Assembly: GCF_013141695.1 (NCBI RefSeq)
Contig: NZ_WHNY01000072.1
Coordinates: 1-64,000 of the forward strand
Direction of reading: 5' to 3'
DNA length: 64,000 nucleotides
From: Paenibacillus plantarum
Lineage (GTDB): Bacteria > Bacillota > Bacilli > Paenibacillales > NBRC-103111
This document shows, one piece after another, positions 39,501 to 45,515 of the stretch (positions within the stretch are counted from its first letter, which is position 1; each line of letters starts with the position of its first letter). Under the pieces are notes generated by a model. The model was not told where the DNA came from. It made no database searches and saw nothing but the letters and a program-made list of their open reading frames with translations. A program made the translations under genes and the position numbers.

Positions 39501-39683
39501 CCAACCCGCTTCATTCGTGAATTGGCCTGGTGCTGGGAGCCATTCTCGGATTGAACTTGGCCCAGTACTTGAAGCAGCAACGGCTTGATTACTCGGTCCT
39601 ATTAAAACACCAAGCGAAGAAAATAAAAGCATAACAGACATAATAAGTGCAATAACTCGTTTTGGTACATAACGATAACTCAT
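33543..39683 (-). CDS. Giant SLH-anchored protein with four DUF4430 domains and an alpha6/alpha6 barrel
   Basis: 2046-aa secreted protein under the right cobalamin riboswitch. Domains, approximate residues: signal peptide 1-38; beta-rich N-terminal surface domain 45-310 (GVDFTVFGNAFAGNEEPAGV); beta-sandwich 315-412; FIVAR helices 418-482; DUF4430-1 492-600; FIVAR 605-670; DUF4430-2 677-785; helical barrel 805-1088 (DPDITAMVLTALAPY, MATEQALQALAAY); divergent DUF4430-3 1100-1205; Ig-like 1207-1290; two related beta linkers around DUF4430-4 (1532-1640, KSGWMYNVNGTYPGIGAS); three SLH motifs 1870-2040. ATG 39683 has AGAGGA 8 nt upstream. I infer a surface cobalamin or corrinoid trap, paralogous to the two separate proteins of the facing operon. 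Confidence 0.9.
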   Translation of the reverse strand: MSYRYVPKRVIALIMSVMLLFSSLGVLIGPSNQAVAASSTGPSSIREWLPAPGQFTNEAGWGGTGDINVKWTNTPGSAGVSLGAFGGSIVFKFDDPIQNSSLNPYGVDFTVFGNAFAGNEEPAGVAVAQDDGTGNPGPWYYIAGSEHYEDSTIWDYQVTYTNPEPEFTTANGVKIPWTDNKSVSGNVYTNTYHKHSYYPIPANYPSAPIGFNNLSQTYTGVKISVKKNAFGYPDTHANGNAPYDVPVNPYLTSPTKGDPIDISWAVDSLGKPVSLNSISYVRVFNAVQMDGGALGEIGAEITSLQRVTANQSVSETADLSSIVLSGTNVDSSVTKQITVTAGVYEYNDILINADKIKLTANGTASNIFINNKSGTTGTLIDKEIPLSETTPKIVRVIAQDGLNTPKIYYLSIRKGLEEVNKSFLNAAITNVDNMQKGNYTDASWQALQNSLAAAKLISASSTVLQDQVDVALSDLLAAVQGLQINAPPETPQQLTVSVSISGYSAVAGKSVTLAKTDTQVEEGKTAAYAINKLTSHLNVINTSGNFITSIGGLAIGDGGPKSSWMYLVNGQFADVGIADYVLKSSDIITLVYTDDYEEDITKLADKTALNSKINELKEVTQGNYTEASWSVFQKSLTLAKEVAANSYAIQYHATSALSKLTSAFQSLVTTTSPPEQQTISVSFTLNGHSAVAVGKDVSLPKTTIQVESGKTAAYVIFKVLTEAGIHYEGNGGSYISKVKDLGEFDGGPKSGWLYSVDGVDPNVGIASYILTKNADIVLRYTDNFELENPTTPGGGTDGPSGGNPSAVEIQTAIDAASNYFTSKASGISSEWTAIGLARTGHKLPETYYHKLQNNVTYSQGDFSLVTDLERTILGITVSGGDATNVSGINLIAKLYNSNKMTDQGINGVVFALLALDSKNYSVPQDAIWTREVLINEIISRQHADGGFALSSGASDPDITAMVLTALAPYVDNQALLSANTITKTINWLSQHQESNGGYLSWGVDSSESVSQAIIALTSNQIDPTNAKYTKNGVNLLDKLFQFRLADGSFSHSTEMRSNGMATEQALQALAAYKLYKEGKGDRLYDFTKALPGLDQVSSSPVSIRVEGPEGRIAQGTVTAATPLQALDSLATAKGIEVKKEVKWGTLDLNIAGIHSSFYGDEDYGSWDFAIHRGNKWLTSYQGTSDQIILKASDEVIFFYNNYATMPIDSISIEPAKGSTVYEDVNFTVRVNKTEMDYSNFGLTPVAAAGVNVAIYTSTGDLVSSQKTDALGATVFGHLPAGNYTVSISDYVANSAPNVVHTTIPLQVQVGLAPTNVPLPTGDNQPTIEIPAGNQDYIIPVTDTDAAKEVTIQIPDDSQSKVYVSLPTGSSLPQIKAVKGNVTMVIPQGAQVTSGDTQAVELVTSKNANDAGVNHNVSSLVTSGKKLDSVDQVITIGGGSIGITFDQFVTVSFAGMKGKEAAYIQNGVPSVIQKFASDTAGAASGKNEYAYDSGNDLIVKTKHFTDFVAYTSSAIAVTPNPGGGYTPPVTKHVKLSVDKLTISKGYVIPEVSVELQTGDTAWSVLKRVLDTRGTVYKFKWTEEYGSVYVQSIDGDGEFDHGSKSGWMYNVNGTYPGIGASNTVLKDGDSVQWRYTTNLGKDLENEVIKKPTIVTPVINSGDKKPVIDVPATIEQDYILNITKELQDKELITINIPNVTPKIILNLDDVKDGIPAITAIKDDISLTIDKGTVLNSGDSNVGILTALNAVDKDLQELVNKGLSSANKKLVKLHQAFAMGNTSKSVLFDRPVTLVLKGAKGQQVGFIEGNAFTPIEIYGTEAEGIEATKGKEKITYAFVQDNNLIIKTNHFTSFVSYTSSEGTAVAFDLNKLYNDVKSISNWALDAIREATQKALVEGSNGQFSPQATVTRAEFTKMLVGVLGLDVQTVKVINFKDVAQDDWFYTYVNAAYKAGLITGTSADQFSPNEKLTREQMAVIMVNALKLPTAGNALAIDDLEQVSDWAKASVQSVIAQGLISGWDNRFHPIDEVTREMATVVAMRAYHSINDPK

Positions 39684-39724
39684 TTTCCCATTCCTCTTTC
39701 CCTTATTAAATTGCATAAAGGGGT

Positions 39725-39757
39725 ACAAAAAAAGCCACCCTCAACTACTAGGGTGAC
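39725..39757 (-). terminator. Terminator of the right riboswitch expression platform
   Basis: On the minus strand GTCACCCT and AGGGTGGC pair around an 8-nt loop and run into seven T, about 40 nt before the giant gene's start and downstream of the aptamer. Transcriptional attenuation by AdoCbl is expected. Confidence 0.88.
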
Positions 39758-39871
39758 TTCAACTTTAATCAGGAAATACATACTTCACACAAAACAAATA
39801 AGCTTTATGTGAGCAGCATACTCTTAGTACCTAATCCCCACCCCCAAGGAAGTAGATACATCCAATAAATA

Positions 39872-40042
39872 AAGGCAGGTCTCCTGGCTTATGCGTCATC
39901 GCTTCTCTTCGCCTTCCCAATCTCGTAAACAAGACAGTGGCATATGAAAGAGTTACTCTGCAAGTACAGTGGTGGGACCGCGTCGGCTTCTACCGAACTT
40001 CCCTTTTAAGCAAGCATCTGTATAGTATGCTTACACCCTTAT
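39872..40042 (-). ncRNA. Cobalamin (AdoCbl) riboswitch, right copy
   Basis: Reverse-strand aptamer with the same conserved core: AGGGTGTAAGCATAC start, GGGAAG, CGGTCCCACCACTGT, the GCCACTG arm, TGGGAAGG, and AAGCCAGGAGACCTGCC at its 3' end (39873-39889). It lies 190 nt upstream of the giant DUF4430/SLH gene and is followed by a terminator hairpin. It points toward the left riboswitch at 27228. Confidence 0.95.
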
Positions 40043-40110
40043 TTAGAACATATGAAATTATTAAAGCATGCTTATGTTAACTCCTTTTGATAGTTTTGTC
40101 TACATAAAAC

Positions 40111-40147
40111 AAAAGGCAACCCCACCAAGCCCTATAGGCCCGGTGGG
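40111..40147 (-). terminator. Intrinsic terminator of the small Met/Pro-rich protein gene
   Basis: On the minus strand CCCACCGGGCC and GGGCTTGGTGGG pair around TATA, followed by GTTGCCTTTTGTTTT. Confidence 0.8.
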
Positions 40148-40180
40148 ATTACCTCTCTTTTTACCCGAGCAATCCGTCAA

Positions 40181-40471
40181 TTAATATCTACAAATGCTAC
40201 GCGTAATAATTACTAACAAAATGAAAAGTACTAGGATACTTGCGGCCGAATTGTTTTTCGGAGGACAAGCAACTGCTTGCGTGTGAACCGGTTTCGGGAA
40301 CACAAATTCAGTTTGTTGGTAGGACGCGTGCAAGTGGATATTATTGTGCATCGGTTGTTGCATAATTGGCGCTGGCGCTGGAAGCGGTGTAGGCATAGGC
40401 ATTGGCATCGGGGTTGGCATTGGCATTGGCATTGGTTGCATTGGGTAATTCGGAACTTTAACATATTCCAT
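40181..40471 (-). CDS. Met/Pro-rich small protein with C-terminal YjcZ-like membrane helix
   Basis: 96-aa protein. The N-terminal third is a PMPMP repeat, followed by a Gln/His-rich middle and a C-terminal hydrophobic helix (ASILVLFILLVIITRS) like that of the small sporulation proteins of the YjcZ family. GGAGGTG precedes the ATG at 8 nt, a strong start. A role in spore coat or sporulation membrane is inferred from the helix only. The repeat could mediate protein contacts or metal binding. Confidence 0.7.
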   Translation of the reverse strand: MEYVKVPNYPMQPMPMPMPTPMPMPMPTPLPAPAPIMQQPMHNNIHLHASYQQTEFVFPKPVHTQAVACPPKNNSAASILVLFILLVIITRSICRY

Positions 40472-40722
40472 GGAAGAGCACCTCCTTCATATTTTCCCAA
40501 AAGGGACTTACACAGGCTTACTGTTTAACTCAAAGGTTATTGTTGAAGTTGGGTGAATAGCTTACAACATCAGTCTATGGGGAAGCACCTACGTTGCACA
40601 CGGTAAATACCCAGTTTATAAATAAATTGGGTGGGTGTCATGGGCGAACGAGCATATGAGCGGAAAAACATACTAATCAAGCATTTATCCACTGCTGCCA
40701 ATTACTTATTCATGCGTCCCTT

Positions 40723-40943
40723 AACTTTAACGATGTTTTTCATCACTACAACACGATTAATCACCTTTCTCCCCCATTTCCGTAACTTTAACGATGTTTT
40801 TCATCACTACAGCACGATTAATCACCTTTCTCCCCCATTTCCGTAACTTTAACGATGTTTTTCATCACTACAGCGCGATTAATCGCTTTTCTCCCACATT
40901 TCCGCAACTTTAACGATGTTTTTCATCACTACAATACGATTAA
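40723..40943. repeat. 61-bp tandem repeat, about 3.6 copies
   Basis: Blocks starting AACTTTAACGATGTTTTTCA recur at 40723, 40784, 40845 and 40906 with an exact 61-bp period and a few substitutions per copy. Each holds the mini-hairpin GATG-TTTTT-CATC. The ORFs across it are repetitive artefacts. The 40472-41041 gap holds otherwise only a weak 71-aa frame at 40631 and the MBL-gene terminator. Confidence 0.9.
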
Positions 40944-40996
40944 CACTTATGCCCTTCCGATTTCATGCCTCTGGTGGTGCTCGTTCCGACTCCATA

Positions 40997-41034
40997 CAAA
41001 AAAGGACCGCCCCCTCATCAGAGGGAGCAGTCCT
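40997..41034 (-). terminator. Intrinsic terminator of the MBL-fold gene
   Basis: On the minus strand AGGACTGCTCCCTC and GAGGGGGCGGTCCT pair around TGAT and run into six T. Confidence 0.9.
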
Positions 41035-41041
41035 AATCGCC

Positions 41042-41665
41042 TTACACGTATGGATTATTCTCACGTTCGAAGCCAATCGTCGTCTTGGCGCCATGCCCCG
41101 AATAGACGATGACGTCGTCATCCAGCAGGAACAACTTATCCTGGATGGAATCCAGCAGGGTATTGTTGTCTCCACCAAGCAGGTCGGTACGACCGACCGA
41201 TAGTTTAAACAACACATCACCACTGAACAGGTGTTTCTCATACAAGAAGCTCACGCTTCCCGGCGAGTGGCCTGGGGTGTGGAACACCTTGAGCTTAATG
41301 CCCAGGAACTCCAGCACTTGCCCCTCATCCAGCGCGAACTCTGCCGGGTCCGTCTCAACTAAAGTCCCAAGTTCAGGCCAGCGCGCGGAGCCGTTCTTCT
41401 TCGGATTCGTCAGCCAATCGGCTTCCAGGTCGTGAATATACACCGGACAGCCTTTGAGCTTACGAATCTCGTCGACGCCGCCGATGTGATCGAAATGCGC
41501 ATGCGTCAGTAGAATCGCCACGATATCCATGTCGGCAATTTTCTTAATCAGCGACTTCGGATTCATACCGGGATCGATAATAATACCTTGATTCGTCTCT
41601 GGATTCGAGAGTAAGTACGCGTTCGTCTGAACCGGACCCAGGACGAAGGATTGAATGTTGATCAT
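41042..41665 (-). CDS. MBL-fold metallohydrolase (glyoxalase II-like)
   Basis: 207-aa cytosolic hydrolase with the metallo-beta-lactamase metal motif THAHFDH (H55, H57, D59, H60), a further ligand region TPGHSPGS near 129-136, FSGDVLF (Asp ligand) and the final SGHG His. It resembles the YqgX group related to glyoxalase II (thioester hydrolysis). It lies 20 nt after a thioredoxin-like gene on the same strand, suggesting thiol-related metabolism; the substrate is unknown. Confidence 0.92.
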   Translation of the reverse strand: MINIQSFVLGPVQTNAYLLSNPETNQGIIIDPGMNPKSLIKKIADMDIVAILLTHAHFDHIGGVDEIRKLKGCPVYIHDLEADWLTNPKKNGSARWPELGTLVETDPAEFALDEGQVLEFLGIKLKVFHTPGHSPGSVSFLYEKHLFSGDVLFKLSVGRTDLLGGDNNTLLDSIQDKLFLLDDDVIVYSGHGAKTTIGFERENNPYV

Positions 41666-41685
41666 CGTGATGCCACCCTCACCTT

Positions 41686-42252
41686 TTAGAACGACTCGAT
41701 CAATGAACGAAGTTCCTTCACAATAACAGCATGATATCCGTTACCTTCGCCATATTGACGGCCCATTTCGGCTCTGGCTACTTGAATTTTTTCGTTATAA
41801 TCTGCCGCATCGCGATCTGGATTTTCTTTCTTGAATTGCGTCATAACCGCTTGCACGTTCTTCGGACGAGGTCCCCAGTGCCCAAGCGAGAAGCCGCCTG
41901 TATCCGTAAATACGACGATTGGAATCCCACGTCCGCCGCCTGTTAAGAACTGATCAATCACATCATAATTTTGCTCAATAATGAGAACCTCAGTTGGAAC
42001 GCCGCTATCTTCCAAAGCCTTGAAAACAACAGGCACGTTGCGAACAACGTCACCACACCAGTCAGCAGCAATAATCAAGCAGCGAAGATCATCGCGATTG
42101 TTAAGGGATTCGAAATATTCCTTATCCTCTTCATTGTCCCAAGCAAAGCCATCATAATACGCTAAAAATTGCTCTTTATTTTTTTCCATACTTTCGATAA
42201 ATTGTTTCGGCTTCAAGCCTGTACCTAGTTTACTAGCAAGATTTGCACCCAT
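41686..42252 (-). CDS. Thioredoxin-fold protein with a single active-site cysteine
   Basis: 188-aa protein of the thioredoxin-like superfamily. The active-site region is ADWCGDV (C66), so only the first Cys of the usual CxxC is kept, and RGIPIVVFTD supplies the cis-proline. A monothiol site argues against a standard disulfide reductase. ATG 42252 is chosen because GGAGG lies 9 nt upstream; the ATG at 42261 overlaps that site. Probably co-transcribed with the MBL-fold gene. Confidence 0.88.
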   Translation of the reverse strand: MGANLASKLGTGLKPKQFIESMEKNKEQFLAYYDGFAWDNEEDKEYFESLNNRDDLRCLIIAADWCGDVVRNVPVVFKALEDSGVPTEVLIIEQNYDVIDQFLTGGGRGIPIVVFTDTGGFSLGHWGPRPKNVQAVMTQFKKENPDRDAADYNEKIQVARAEMGRQYGEGNGYHAVIVKELRSLIESF

Positions 42253-42328
42253 CGTTGTCATCCTCCCAGGATCATCCTATTTCTCTTTCATTGTATCAAA
42301 AGCAGGCGAAACCGCCAAATCAACCTTA

Positions 42329-42928
42329 CTAGATTTTCTTTTTTCTTTTGAGATAAAATTGATAGCCCGCATACAAGAGCGTTAGCACGATCGCAGCGAT
42401 AATCAATGGTTTAATATAAGGCCCTGCGTACTCGCCAATCGTCTCCCAGTTGTCCTTCAATTTCATACCCAAATAAATATACAGAAACGAGTAAGGAACT
42501 AAAGCTAACGCCGTGTAAAGGGAGAATTTCCCCAAAGGCATCTTCGCCATACCGCCTGGCAATGAGATCGCATGACGCACAATCGGAATAAATCTCGCTG
42601 TAAAAATCATCCCCGTACCATACCGATTAAACCAGCTCTCCGCTACATCGATATGATGCTTGCTGATCAGCAGGTATTTGCCATATCTCTCCAGAAAAGG
42701 CCTGCCACCATAACGCCCGATCCAATATAGCACGATTTGAGCCAAAGTTCCCCCGACGACTGCGCAAAGCATGGCACCTACGAAGTTAATTTGACCTTTG
42801 GATACGAGATATCCTGCGTAGGCTAAAAGCAATTCGTTTGGAATGACCTCAAGCATAAGTCCAAGGAAAATCCCCCAGTACCCCAAGCCTTCCAAATATA
42901 CCAAAACACTTTGAATCAAATCATGCAT
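42329..42928 (-). CDS. DedA-family membrane protein
   Basis: 199-aa integral membrane protein of the DedA/SNARE-associated family. Conserved features are the acidic N-terminal motif EVIPNELLLAYAGYL, GRYGGRPFLERYGKYL and the ARFIPIVRHAISLPGGMAKM stretch. Members take part in lipid (undecaprenyl phosphate) flipping and proton-dependent envelope homeostasis. GAGAGGG lies upstream of the ATG. Single gene. Confidence 0.93.
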   Translation of the reverse strand: MHDLIQSVLVYLEGLGYWGIFLGLMLEVIPNELLLAYAGYLVSKGQINFVGAMLCAVVGGTLAQIVLYWIGRYGGRPFLERYGKYLLISKHHIDVAESWFNRYGTGMIFTARFIPIVRHAISLPGGMAKMPLGKFSLYTALALVPYSFLYIYLGMKLKDNWETIGEYAGPYIKPLIIAAIVLTLLYAGYQFYLKRKKKI

Positions 42929-42975
42929 GCGTAACCCTCTCTTCGTTTCACTTTCCCTTACATTCGCTACTTACT

Positions 42976-43165
42976 TAGCTGGAAAAAGTACATCTAATTG
43001 GGCCCATAGGATCAAAAGAAAGAGAATAGCTGGATTTTATCCATCTAAATTCGCCTATTCCACTCGAAATTACCTATAATCCACAAAATAGCTGGATATT
43101 TTCCATGTATTCTAATTCTGCCGTTGAAATCCTCATATTTAGCTGTAGTTTTTCCTGTTAAATGC
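42976..43165. repeat. Repeat family B, copy 2 (three direct, one inverted unit)
   Basis: Forward units TAGCTGGAAAAAGTACATCT, TAGCTGGATTTTATCCATCT and TAGCTGGATATTTTCCATGT are followed by one inverted unit (TTTAGCTGTAGTTTTTCCTG). Spacing is about 45-60 bp. It fills the gap between dedA and the LysR gene; no gene seen. Confidence 0.75.
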
Positions 43166-43243
43166 CTAATACTTCCCCTATGAGGTCTAACTTGTACGTG
43201 TTGCCTTTTCTAATCCCATCCACATTCTATCATAGACAGGCCG

Positions 43244-44158
43244 CTATCCTCTACTTGTATGCAACTCATCGTTAAAATACGCCAATATGTGCGATTTACA
43301 AGCTTCCACAGGTGCGCTGAGCTCTTTGCCGGCACGGTGAATCAGCCCATGTTCCAACGGAATCGCTGTCTCCGACTCAACGCGAAGCAACTGACCCGCT
43401 TCAAGCTCTTTCTGAACGGAAGTGACAGGCAGCAAGGAGAGGCCCATGCCGCACATCATCGTCTGTTTGAGCATTTCCGTACTATCGAAGGCCATTTCGG
43501 TAAAAGTAGCAAGCCCTTTGTCCGTCATCAGTACCTGAGAGGCCAATGATTGATAAATGCAGCGGCTGCCAAAGCCGATGACCTGTGTCTGTGCCAACGC
43601 TTCCCAGCCCTCCAGCTCGATGCGCTTCACTAGCGCAGGAGCCCCCACCCACACCAATTCATCCACGAGCAGCGGGATAAAAGTGAGATTTCGCAGCTTG
43701 GGATCACGCGGCACGATGCCTAAGTCCACACGGTACGCCGATACCTCCTGAACAATGTCGCGTTGAAAGCCCGTTTCCAGCTGCAGCTGTATGAGTGGAA
43801 AGCGCTCGAACAACGTCGGCAGCATCATTGGTAGATGCGGCACGCAGAACGATTCCAAGGCGCGCAGGCGCACCACGCCTTTGGGCTCCTGCAAGCCCGT
43901 TAGTTTCTCCTGCAAGGATTCTCCCAACTGCAAGAATCGATAGGCAAAAGGCGCCACCTCTCGGCCCGCCACTGTCAACTCAACCCCGCGCGGCAACCGT
44001 GTAAAAAGCGCCTGTCCTAAGGTCTGCTCCAACTGAAGAATGTGCATCGTCACCGTGGATTGAACGTAACCGAGCTTCTGAGCGGCTTTACTGAAGCTCT
44101 TCTCCTCCATGACCGTAACGAAGGTTTTCATACTTCGTCCATCCAGTTGTTCCAGCAT
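43244..44158 (-). CDS. LysR-family regulator
   Basis: 304-aa LysR protein with N-terminal HTH (VMEEKSFSKAAQKLGYVQST, VTMHILQLEQTLG) and a full effector-binding domain. ATG 44158 is preferred over 44176. It is divergent from the HPP gene across a short gap, so control of HPP is plausible. The effector is unknown. Confidence 0.88.
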   Translation of the reverse strand: MLEQLDGRSMKTFVTVMEEKSFSKAAQKLGYVQSTVTMHILQLEQTLGQALFTRLPRGVELTVAGREVAPFAYRFLQLGESLQEKLTGLQEPKGVVRLRALESFCVPHLPMMLPTLFERFPLIQLQLETGFQRDIVQEVSAYRVDLGIVPRDPKLRNLTFIPLLVDELVWVGAPALVKRIELEGWEALAQTQVIGFGSRCIYQSLASQVLMTDKGLATFTEMAFDSTEMLKQTMMCGMGLSLLPVTSVQKELEAGQLLRVESETAIPLEHGLIHRAGKELSAPVEACKSHILAYFNDELHTSRG

Positions 44159-44280
44159 AACCAACACACCACCCATCGGATTATCAAATATCAGATATCA
44201 TAATCATTCGTTATTCAAATACATAAACTCATGATACCATATGAAAATGAGAAATCCATGAAAGAAATGGGAAAACAACA

Positions 44281-44784
44281 ATGAAAAGAGGCACACCCCA
44301 CATGTTCACTCGTCTTCGACTACAACTCTCTCCCCTATTCATCAAACTCATCCCCGGCATCGGCGGCTTCCTCGCCATCCTGCTGTGCAGCTTGCTCGGC
44401 GACCTCTCCCGCACCTCGCTGCTGATGGCGCCCTTCGGCGCCTCCTGCGTCATCGCCTTCGCGCTCCCGCAGAGCCCGCTCGCGCAGCCGCGCAGCCTCA
44501 TCGGCGGCCACGTGCTGAGCACGCTCGTCGGGCTCGTCGCCCTCACCGCGTTCGGCGTGCACGCGTGGAGCCTCGCCCTCGCGGTCGGCGCCGCCATCAC
44601 GCTCATGCAGCTGACGCGCACGCTGCATCCGCCCGCAGGCGCCGACCCGCTGCTCGTGATGCTCACCGGCGCCAGCTGGAGCTTCCTGCTCACGCCGGTG
44701 CTGCTCGGCGCAGCGCTGATCGTGCTCGTTGCCCTCGGGTATCACCGGGCAACACGCACCTCCTATCCTACCACCTGGTGGTAG
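44281..44784 (+). CDS. HPP-family membrane protein, GC-rich
   Basis: 167-aa membrane protein with about four spans and the family's name motif in TLHPPAGADPLLV (near residue 114). HPP proteins are linked to nitrite transport in some cyanobacteria and plastids; the role in Firmicutes is not established. The start could be 44281 or the ATG at 44302, which has AGAGG upstream. From about 44360 to 44740 the third codon positions are almost all G or C, very unlike its neighbours, which suggests acquisition from a high-GC source. The stop lies in a small palindrome. Confidence 0.82.
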   Translation: MKRGTPHMFTRLRLQLSPLFIKLIPGIGGFLAILLCSLLGDLSRTSLLMAPFGASCVIAFALPQSPLAQPRSLIGGHVLSTLVGLVALTAFGVHAWSLALAVGAAITLMQLTRTLHPPAGADPLLVMLTGASWSFLLTPVLLGAALIVLVALGYHRATRTSYPTTWW

Positions 44785-44792
44785 GAGCACTG

Positions 44793-44834
44793 CACTTGCA
44801 CTTGCACTTGCACTTGCACTTGCACTTGCACTTG
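44793..44834. repeat. Hexanucleotide microsatellite (CACTTG)7
   Basis: Seven perfect CACTTG copies directly after the HPP stop, followed by a degenerate copy. It lies between the HPP gene and the cupredoxin gene; length changes would alter spacing, not reading frame. Confidence 0.95.
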
Positions 44835-44904
44835 CAATTCCAATTCATGCGCTGACAAGCCCCCGCATAAGATGTACAAGACCCTTGTACAGGAGGCGGA
44901 CCCT

Positions 44905-45351
44905 ATGTCCCGAGTATGGATTGTCAAACGCAAGCATTTCTATCAGCTAGCAGCCGCACTTCTAATCCTTCTCATTGGATGGCTGTATGTGAATCGAGCA
45001 AGCATCCTGCCAACCTTCGCCGAACCCACGGCAGAACGCACCATACACATGGTTGTGGGGGAGTTCAAATCCACCACAGCTGATGGCAAAACCATCGAGG
45101 CTTACCGCTGGGACCCTGGCACCATTGCTGTTAAGAAAGGCGAGCATATCAAACTTAGCATCCTTGGCATCAATGGCGAGAGCCACCCCTTTTTCATCGA
45201 AGGACTCAATATCTCCGGTGAGATCAAAAAAGGCAAAGAAACCATCGTTCATTTTACCGCCAACCAAGCGGGGACGTATCGCCTCATCTGCATGACGCAT
45301 ACGGATATGGCGCATAATGGTCCAATGATCGGCTATATCGAGGTCTATTAA
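44905..45351 (+). CDS. Membrane-anchored cupredoxin-domain protein
   Basis: 148-aa protein with an N-terminal membrane anchor (about 13-30) and an extracellular cupredoxin fold. Likely copper ligands are H94 (ESHPFF), C129, H132 and H137/M141 in ICMTHTDMAHNGPM. This resembles the copper domains of cytochrome oxidase subunit II-like and plastocyanin-like proteins. AGGAGG precedes the ATG at 44905. Electron transfer or copper binding at the cell surface is inferred; no oxidase gene is nearby. Confidence 0.85.
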   Translation: MSRVWIVKRKHFYQLAAALLILLIGWLYVNRASILPTFAEPTAERTIHMVVGEFKSTTADGKTIEAYRWDPGTIAVKKGEHIKLSILGINGESHPFFIEGLNISGEIKKGKETIVHFTANQAGTYRLICMTHTDMAHNGPMIGYIEVY

Positions 45352-45515
45352 ATGGCCTCACGGGTTCTGATATTATTCGAGCTTTACCTTAAGCTTCTTC
45401 TGCTTCTCGAAACGTCATCCACAGACGCCTCGATATCAGAAGTGGCATTAAGGTTTTTTTTCGTTTACACTGATGCCAAGCTCAAATGATTCCTTATGAA
45501 GAAGGTGCTTCCCCA

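Noticed and set aside
40631-40846. 71-aa plus-strand ORF with a GGGTGGG before its ATG
   Set aside because: More than half of it is the 61-bp tandem repeat translated, and neighbouring frames give the same repeated peptide; the short unique start alone is not enough.
40723-40943. Possible CRISPR array
   Set aside because: The units are contiguous 61-bp tandem copies; there are no distinct spacers between short repeats and no cas genes in the window.
44335-44855. Long overlapping ORFs on both strands across the HPP gene (151, 154 and 156 aa)
   Set aside because: Artefacts of high GC, which removes stop codons in all frames; their products are Arg/Ala-rich without known motifs, while the HPP frame has the family motif and membrane spans.
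45367-45460. Long hairpin (TTCTGATAT...ATATCAGAA) before eight T, as the cupredoxin terminator
   Set aside because: The loop would be about 60 nt and the T-tract is separated from the stem; plausible but too weak to list.
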